64,000 bases of DNA from positions 248,001-312,000 of the forward strand of contig NZ_AUBW01000004.1 in assembly GCF_000429445.1 (NCBI RefSeq), in the 5' to 3' direction. Below are positions 59,432 through 64,000 of the stretch, piece after piece. Every line of letters begins with the position of its first letter. Position 1 is the stretch's first letter. The stretch comes from Algoriphagus terrigena DSM 22685 (GTDB lineage Bacteria; Bacteroidota; Bacteroidia; Cytophagales; Cyclobacteriaceae). Both the position numbers and the translations under genes were made by a program. The notes below the pieces were generated by a model. That model was given only the letters and a program-made list of their open reading frames with translations. It searched no databases and was not told the origin of the DNA.

Positions 59432-59461
59432 CACGTGTTGAAATTGGAAAACCTACACGTG
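59432..59461 (+). promoter_or_regulatory. Candidate autoregulatory operator of the second DUF6364/PIN pair
   Basis: Two CACGTG palindromes (59432-59437 in ACACGTGT, and 59456-59461) are 24 bp apart centre to centre. The second lies 2 nt before the ATG at 59464, the same offset as in the first locus. It occupies the place of a Shine-Dalgarno sequence. Confidence 0.5.
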
Positions 59462-59463
59462 CG

Positions 59464-59733
59464 ATGAATACGAAATTAACACTTACCCTCGAAAAAGATG
59501 TGATTGAAAAGGCCAAAGAATTTGCAGCGAGACAGGGTCAAAGTCTTTCCTCGTTGGTGGAGAATTATTTCAAGCATCTTTCCATGATCGATAAGGAGCC
59601 TTTACAAAAAAAGGATCTAAAGCCTCTCCCCGAAAGTTTCCTCCGGTTTGAAGGAATCTTAAAAAAGGAAGGCGAAGAGTTTGATTACAAAGAAGAACTT
59701 ACCAAGGCCTTGATGGAAAAATATGGCCGATAG
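59464..59733 (+). CDS. DUF6364-family antitoxin (ribbon-helix-helix type)
   Basis: The 89-residue protein is a paralogue of the antitoxin at 44241. The N-terminal halves align closely (NTKLTLTLEKDVIEKAKEFA, QGQSLSSLVENYFKHL), so DNA specificity may be shared. The C-terminal halves, which should contact the toxin, differ (LPESFLRFEGILKKEGEEF, DYKEELTKALMEKYGR). The gene overlaps the toxin gene by 11 bp. Confidence 0.85.
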   Translation: MNTKLTLTLEKDVIEKAKEFAARQGQSLSSLVENYFKHLSMIDKEPLQKKDLKPLPESFLRFEGILKKEGEEFDYKEELTKALMEKYGR

Positions 59734-60142
59734 TTATTTTTTAGACTCTGATATCATCTTAGACTTTTTGTTGAAAAGAGCGCCATTTAACATTGGTGCC
59801 AAACAGATTTTCCAACTGTCTTTCAACAACCGAGTAAAAGTTTTTGTATCGTCTTTGGCAATTGCCAATGTGCATTACATGTGTACGAAGGCAGTCGGCA
59901 AAGAAGAAAGCCTACTTCTATTAGAGGAGTTGACAGATTTGGTTAAAATTCTTTCAGTAGGAGAAAAAGAAATCTTCTCTGCAATGAAAAGTGGTTTTCC
60001 CGATTTCGAGGATGCCGTCCAACATTTCACAGCTTTGCAGGAACCGCAAATCAAAGGCATCATCACCCGAAACACCGCCGATTACCGAAAATCTCAACTG
60101 GCAATTTACACTCCGGAATCTTTCTTGGCGCTTTTCAAATAA
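59723..60142 (+). CDS. PIN-domain toxin (VapC-like ribonuclease)
   Basis: The 139-residue paralogue of the toxin at 44489 has Asp in SYFLDSDIILDFLLKR (about 9), with Asp where the usual Asn stands (LDSDI against LDTNI), and acidic residues in SGFPDFEDAVQHF and IITRNTADYRKS. Divergence from the first toxin outside these blocks is high, so cross-inhibition by the other antitoxin is unlikely. It overlaps the 3' end of murF on the other strand by 8 bp. Confidence 0.87.
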   Translation: MADSYFLDSDIILDFLLKRAPFNIGAKQIFQLSFNNRVKVFVSSLAIANVHYMCTKAVGKEESLLLLEELTDLVKILSVGEKEIFSAMKSGFPDFEDAVQHFTALQEPQIKGIITRNTADYRKSQLAIYTPESFLALFK

Positions 60143-61430
60143 AATCCACCAAACCCTCTAGTTTCATCCCGCGGCTGCCCTTGATCAGGATTAAATAATC
60201 CTCCAGCTTGCTGTCTTCGAGCCAGTTTCTCAGGGAAAAAGGATCAGGGAAATACAGGGCTTTTGGGGCCTTGTCCAAAGCAGAAACCATCAGCTTTCCG
60301 GTGAAACAAACCTTGTCGATCGGGTATTCGCTGACGATCTCGCCAAGCCGACGATGCTCCGCTTCTGCATGATCTCCGAGCTCAAACATATCGCCCAAGA
60401 TGAGCATCTTGTGCTTTTTCCCGGTCATCTGTCCGAAAGTCCGAATCGCCACTTCCATGCTGGATGGATTTGCATTATAGGCATCCAGTATAATCAGATT
60501 GCTCCGCTTTTCGACCAACTGAGAGCGCATATTTGCCGGCTTGTAGTCGATGATTGCCTGAACAGCTTTTTCCATTGGCACACCAAAAAACTTGCCTATA
60601 GTCAACGCAGAGGCGATATTCCCAAAGTTGTAAGCTCCGATCAGAGAAGTCAATTGCTCACCGTCTACCCCTTCGGCAACAAGCTTCACAAAAGGGTTAG
60701 CTTCGACAAAAGTGACTTCGCAAAAGTCTCCCTTGGCTGGATAAAGTATCGGCTTTTCAAATCGCTTCGCAAGATTGGCCAGGATCGGATCCTGAGAATT
60801 GATGAAAACCGTCCCCTGATTCTCTCTCAAAAACTGAAACAACTCCGTCTTGGTGCGTAGGACTCCCTCCGGCCCTCCCATTCCCTCAAGATGCGCCCGA
60901 CCAATATTGGTGATAAATCCATGAGTCGGCTCGGCTATATCGCACAGCTCCTTTATGTCTCCGGGTTTGTTGGCTCCCATCTCAATGATCGCGATCTCAG
61001 CATCTGTTCCAATCGTAAGCAAAGTCAGCGGCACGCCGATATGATTATTCAGATTACCAACGGTGGCGACTGTTTTGAACTTTTGCTTCAAAACTGCATT
61101 CAAAAGTTCCTTGGAGGTGGTTTTTCCATTTGATCCGGTCAGTCCAATCACAGGAATATTCAGCTGTCGGCGATGGTGATTGGCCAGCCGCTGCAAGGTC
61201 GTCAGGACATCTTCGCAGATAAAATACCGCTCATCGTCCTCGACAAAATACGCCGCTTCATCGATCACCACCGCGGATGCACCCATCTCCAAAGCCTTGG
61301 CGGCGAAGTCATTCGCATTGAAGCTCGGTCCTTTCAGTGCAAAAAAGAGATTGCCGGGATTGATTTTCCGCGTGTCTGTGCTGACGCCGGTACTTTTGAG
61401 GAAGAGCTGGTAAAGAATATCCAAATTCAT
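60135..61430 (-). CDS. murF: UDP-N-acetylmuramoyl-tripeptide--D-alanyl-D-alanine ligase
   Basis: Adds D-Ala-D-Ala to the peptidoglycan precursor. The 431-residue Mur ligase has an N-terminal UDP-binding domain (VSTDTRKINPGNLFFALKG), a central ATP domain with GLTGSNGKTTSKELL and EMGANKPGDIKELCDI, and a C-terminal domain with LILDAYNANPSSMEVAI. It is a single gene here, outside any dcw cluster. ATG 61430 (MNLDILYQLF) is used; a longer frame reaching 61529 adds residues not expected in the family. Confidence 0.95.
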   Translation of the reverse strand: MNLDILYQLFLKSTGVSTDTRKINPGNLFFALKGPSFNANDFAAKALEMGASAVVIDEAAYFVEDDERYFICEDVLTTLQRLANHHRRQLNIPVIGLTGSNGKTTSKELLNAVLKQKFKTVATVGNLNNHIGVPLTLLTIGTDAEIAIIEMGANKPGDIKELCDIAEPTHGFITNIGRAHLEGMGGPEGVLRTKTELFQFLRENQGTVFINSQDPILANLAKRFEKPILYPAKGDFCEVTFVEANPFVKLVAEGVDGEQLTSLIGAYNFGNIASALTIGKFFGVPMEKAVQAIIDYKPANMRSQLVEKRSNLIILDAYNANPSSMEVAIRTFGQMTGKKHKMLILGDMFELGDHAEAEHRRLGEIVSEYPIDKVCFTGKLMVSALDKAPKALYFPDPFSLRNWLEDSKLEDYLILIKGSRGMKLEGLVDFI

Positions 61431-61521
61431 TTTTTGCCGAAAATTTGTACCCAAAATAACGCAATGATCTACATCTTTGGGACGCTTGTTTCGTTTTATT
61501 TTGGTGTTTGATCCACCTTCC

Positions 61522-63606
61522 ATGTCCAAAACCCTTACGCTACTTTTTACGCTGATTTTCTCCCAAGCCTTTTCTCAGGCGGTTTTCAAGCTGGATTCGG
61601 AAAAATCAATTCAAGTCAACGGCGGTCCCGTCTCCATTCCCTTTTCTCAGGGAATCAACTCTGCCCAGATCCAAACCATCGACCTGACCGGGGACGGAAA
61701 GGAAGAATGGGTGATCTGGGACATAAATTCCGGACAGCTTCAAGTCTTCGCCAAAGAAGGTGAAAGCTTTCAGATTCTACCCGAATTGGCCTACTATTTC
61801 CCAGCGGAAGTCAGCGGCTTTCTGGTTTTGGTCGACTTTGATGGGGACGGCAAAAAGGATCTCTTCACCTCCACACCGCTCGGCATCAGGGCATATCGAA
61901 ACACCTCCCAAGGCAGCCAAATCTCTTGGACTTTGGCGCAAAACTTCCTCAAACTGGATGGTGCCAACAACATCCCCGCAAATAATCTGGACACGCCGCT
62001 GCTTCAGGACCTCGACGGCGACGGAGATCTGGATCTGGTGCTTTTCAATTTTGCCCAAGGGGACTTTTTAGAGTTTTTCCGCAACACTTCCGTGGAGAGA
62101 AAGGGAACGCCGGATATCGATGGTTTTGCTTTTCCGGTGGACTACTGGGGGGACTTCGTTTTCTGTGGCTGTGGCGACTTTGCCTTTGGCAAACGATGCG
62201 ACGAAAGCCCGATCGATTTTAGAATAAACCCTGACGAAAATGACCGAATCCTACACGCTGGGGGTCATAGCATCCTGTATCGGGATTTTTCAGGAGACGG
62301 CATTCCTGACTTGCTTCTGGGCCGTGACGAGTGCAACACGCTCTATTTTCTGCCAAACTCGGGTACTTCCGACCAACCCAAATTCACCGAATTTTCTACC
62401 AGCTTACCTTCCTTCGGCGAGCTTCCCAACTTCCCGAGATTCCATATCGGACAGCTGATTGATGAGCAACTCGTAATCAGTCTGAACACCAACGAAGCCT
62501 CGGCGAATTACGGCATCGATTTCGCTCATTCGGTGGCTACGATGGACGCAAATGGAAGCGGGTCGAGTCCGATTCTCCAGGACCAACTGTTTGATTTGGG
62601 AGAAAATGTGCGCCCGCTCTTTCAGGGAAATTCCCTTTCAGGCGAATTGTGGCTGGCATCCAATCTAAAGACCAGCACCGACGTCCTCGGTCAGGCCACG
62701 CGATTAGGGTTTTCCGGCGAGACCTTCACACTCTTCGATACCGATTTTCTAGGACTTTCTTCCCTCGGCTTGTTGGACATTCAGCTCATCGACTACACCA
62801 GCCGCCAGGGTCCGCATTTTCAACTGGCTTCGGGTACCAAAACGCTAAACAGCGTTCCAACTCCGATAATCTATCGAGTCCAAGGCGCGAATCTGGCTGA
62901 ATTTTCCTTGGCAGGATTGACGCTCCGGGTTGGCGATCAGTTGACTTTCTTTCCTTTTGAAGGAAAAGACCACTTGCTCGTCGCTGCGCAAAACGGAAGT
63001 CTGACACTGTACGAAGTAGATCTGAAAAACCTCAATGCAACGCTGAAAACAGCCAATTTTCTCGATTTCCAAGACAATCCAGCGAATCGAAATCTCAGCG
63101 TAGCGGTCACTTTGGGTGACAAACCCGATCTCTATTCCGCAGATCAGACCGGAAGGATTTTCCTGATTCAGGATTTTATGAATTCAGAAACCCGCGAAGA
63201 AGTATTGGTTAAAATCGGAGATCAAAACCTCACTCTACAACTGGGAAGAAATACCTGGATCACGACCGTCAATCCTGCCCTCGGCAGTCAGGTGGACTTG
63301 ATCTTGGGCAGTCGGGGCGGAGGGATTCTTTATCTCAAGTCCGCTTCTTCGGACCAGCCGGATGCTGACGGATTTCAGACCAAAATCTACCCCAATCCAA
63401 CGTCAGGACCTTTTTCTGTAGTTTCCAATTTTCCTGCTACCGGACGCTTGATCTCCACTTTGGGACAAATCATCCTGGAAGAAATTGAAATCCCCGCCAA
63501 TCAGGTGGTGGAAATCCAAGCCCAAACCCTCAGCCCCGGCGTTTACATTCTACAATTGGAGTCGGAAAACCGGGAGGTTTTGACCAAAAAAATCCTCATT
63601 CGCTGA
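61522..63606 (+). CDS. T9SS-exported FG-GAP/VCBS repeat protein
   Basis: The 694-residue secreted protein has a signal peptide (SKTLTLLFTLIFSQAFSQ). Several beta-propeller repeats carry calcium loops such as DLTGDGKEEWVIWD, DFDGDGKKDLFTS, DLDGDGDLDLVLFN and DFSGDGIPDLLLG. The C-terminal type A sorting domain (about 620-694: KIYPNPTSGPFSVVSN, LSPGVYILQLESENREVLTKK read as two strands) targets it to the type IX system for the cell surface. The ligand is unknown. ATG 61522 begins the signal peptide. It is divergent from murF. Confidence 0.92.
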   Translation: MSKTLTLLFTLIFSQAFSQAVFKLDSEKSIQVNGGPVSIPFSQGINSAQIQTIDLTGDGKEEWVIWDINSGQLQVFAKEGESFQILPELAYYFPAEVSGFLVLVDFDGDGKKDLFTSTPLGIRAYRNTSQGSQISWTLAQNFLKLDGANNIPANNLDTPLLQDLDGDGDLDLVLFNFAQGDFLEFFRNTSVERKGTPDIDGFAFPVDYWGDFVFCGCGDFAFGKRCDESPIDFRINPDENDRILHAGGHSILYRDFSGDGIPDLLLGRDECNTLYFLPNSGTSDQPKFTEFSTSLPSFGELPNFPRFHIGQLIDEQLVISLNTNEASANYGIDFAHSVATMDANGSGSSPILQDQLFDLGENVRPLFQGNSLSGELWLASNLKTSTDVLGQATRLGFSGETFTLFDTDFLGLSSLGLLDIQLIDYTSRQGPHFQLASGTKTLNSVPTPIIYRVQGANLAEFSLAGLTLRVGDQLTFFPFEGKDHLLVAAQNGSLTLYEVDLKNLNATLKTANFLDFQDNPANRNLSVAVTLGDKPDLYSADQTGRIFLIQDFMNSETREEVLVKIGDQNLTLQLGRNTWITTVNPALGSQVDLILGSRGGGILYLKSASSDQPDADGFQTKIYPNPTSGPFSVVSNFPATGRLISTLGQIILEEIEIPANQVVEIQAQTLSPGVYILQLESENREVLTKKILIR

Positions 63607-63669
63607 TTACAGGACCGGTTTTGTACCTCTGAAGGAAAACCGGTAGTTTCGGTCAATAAACCGAAGCTC

Positions 63670-64000
63670 ATGAGATCACTTTACTTCCTAGGCCTTGTCG
63701 CCTTGCTTTTCGCCTGTACCAAAGGCCCTGAAAATCCCGCCGATCAGGTTTACCTCAATGGAATCGTGTACACGGTTGACGACGGAAATCCAAAAGTCGA
63801 AGCAGTCGCAGTCAAAGACGGGCTGATTCTCGCAGTCGGCACCTCTGCGGAAATCCAAGGCTATGTCGGCGAAGCCACAGAGGTGATCGACCTTCAGGGC
63901 AAGACCATGACTCCCGGCTTGATCGAATCCCACGCTCACCTGATGGGAATTGGCTACAACAAGCTGGAGCTCGACCTCATGTATGTCAAAACCTACGACG
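63670..64000 (+). CDS. Amidohydrolase (YtcJ-like), lipoprotein, C-terminus missing
   Basis: About 110 residues are visible before the window ends. A signal peptide with lipobox LFAC (MRSLYFLGLVALLFAC) precedes the small beta domain of the amidohydrolase fold (VYLNGIVYTVDDGNPKVEAV, VKDGLILAVGTSAE), then VIDLQGKTMTPGLIESHAHL with the HxH metal motif (HAH). It resembles the amidohydrolase-3 group of exported enzymes. Substrate unknown. It starts 64 bp after the T9SS protein gene. Confidence 0.85.
   Translation, partial: MRSLYFLGLVALLFACTKGPENPADQVYLNGIVYTVDDGNPKVEAVAVKDGLILAVGTSAEIQGYVGEATEVIDLQGKTMTPGLIESHAHLMGIGYNKLELDLMYVKTYD

Overview
The window reads as a stretch of chromosome from a member of the Bacteroidota, most likely order Cytophagales and close to Cyclobacteriaceae/Algoriphagus. 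Evidence from the sequence: promoters of the type TTG-N18-21-TAnnTTTG; a C-terminal type IX secretion (T9SS) sorting domain; OmpA proteins with thrombospondin-type calcium repeats; DUF4199 and DUF2461 proteins; a glycogen locus of debranching enzyme, glycosyltransferase and GH57; an Obg without an OCT domain; and many short secreted lipoproteins. The genus is inference. Nothing looks like a prophage, plasmid or insertion sequence. Most genes are core metabolism in short operons. Layout. 1-5.5 kb (minus): a partial surface protein, then a run M42-like peptidase > hpt > adk > obgE > grpE > dnaJ. 5.6-8.3 kb: two tandem OmpA-family paralogues, each with its own promoter and terminator. 8.4-13.9 kb: upp, a Ca/Na antiporter and a small membrane protein, then sdaA and osmC on the other strand, a barrel-like protein, lipA and a small membrane protein. 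14-21.5 kb: gcvP, an M28 peptidase, a DEAD-box helicase, pyrC and tRNA-His. 21.8-26.3 kb: a three-gene glycogen cluster. 26.3-30.4 kb (minus): a secreted protein, pyrR-like > panB, and waaA > rsgA. 30.6-32.4 kb: a probable deglycation operon (low-molecular-weight phosphatase, fructosamine kinase, GNAT). 32.5-44.2 kb: Gfo/Idh oxidoreductase, aspartokinase divergent from fbp, a GSDH-type dehydrogenase, plsB-like > gpsA, DUF4199, polyprenyl synthetase, GH43 and an SGNH hydrolase. 44.2-49.9 kb: a DUF6364/PIN toxin-antitoxin pair, then thrA-thrB-thrC on the minus strand preceded by a Thr-rich leader peptide. 50-55.9 kb: META lipoprotein, GreA-like factor, NTF2-like and SDR proteins, MscS, an alkyltransferase-like protein, a sodium:solute symporter, clpS and recR. 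55.9-56.7 kb: an array of one intact tRNA-Ala(GGC) and three tRNA-like remnants around a GIY-YIG nuclease gene. 56.7-64 kb: two lipoproteins, a HAD phosphatase, DUF2461, a second DUF6364/PIN pair, murF, a T9SS cargo protein and a partial amidohydrolase. The most unusual points are these. (1) The tRNA-Ala-derived array: the copies keep the T-arm/acceptor end and a hairpin at the anticodon position, three of the four are followed by their own terminator-like hairpin, and a GIY-YIG gene takes its stop codon from a tRNA D-arm. (2) A 19-residue leader peptide with seven Thr codons upstream of thrABC. (3) Two DUF6364/PIN loci with a CACGTG palindrome in exactly the same place, 2 nt before each antitoxin start. 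(4) A DnaJ that has lost one complete zinc centre. (5) Nested palindromes upstream of grpE-dnaJ. All calls come from reading the sequence only. Family names rest on motifs recognised by eye, and no search or folding program was run.
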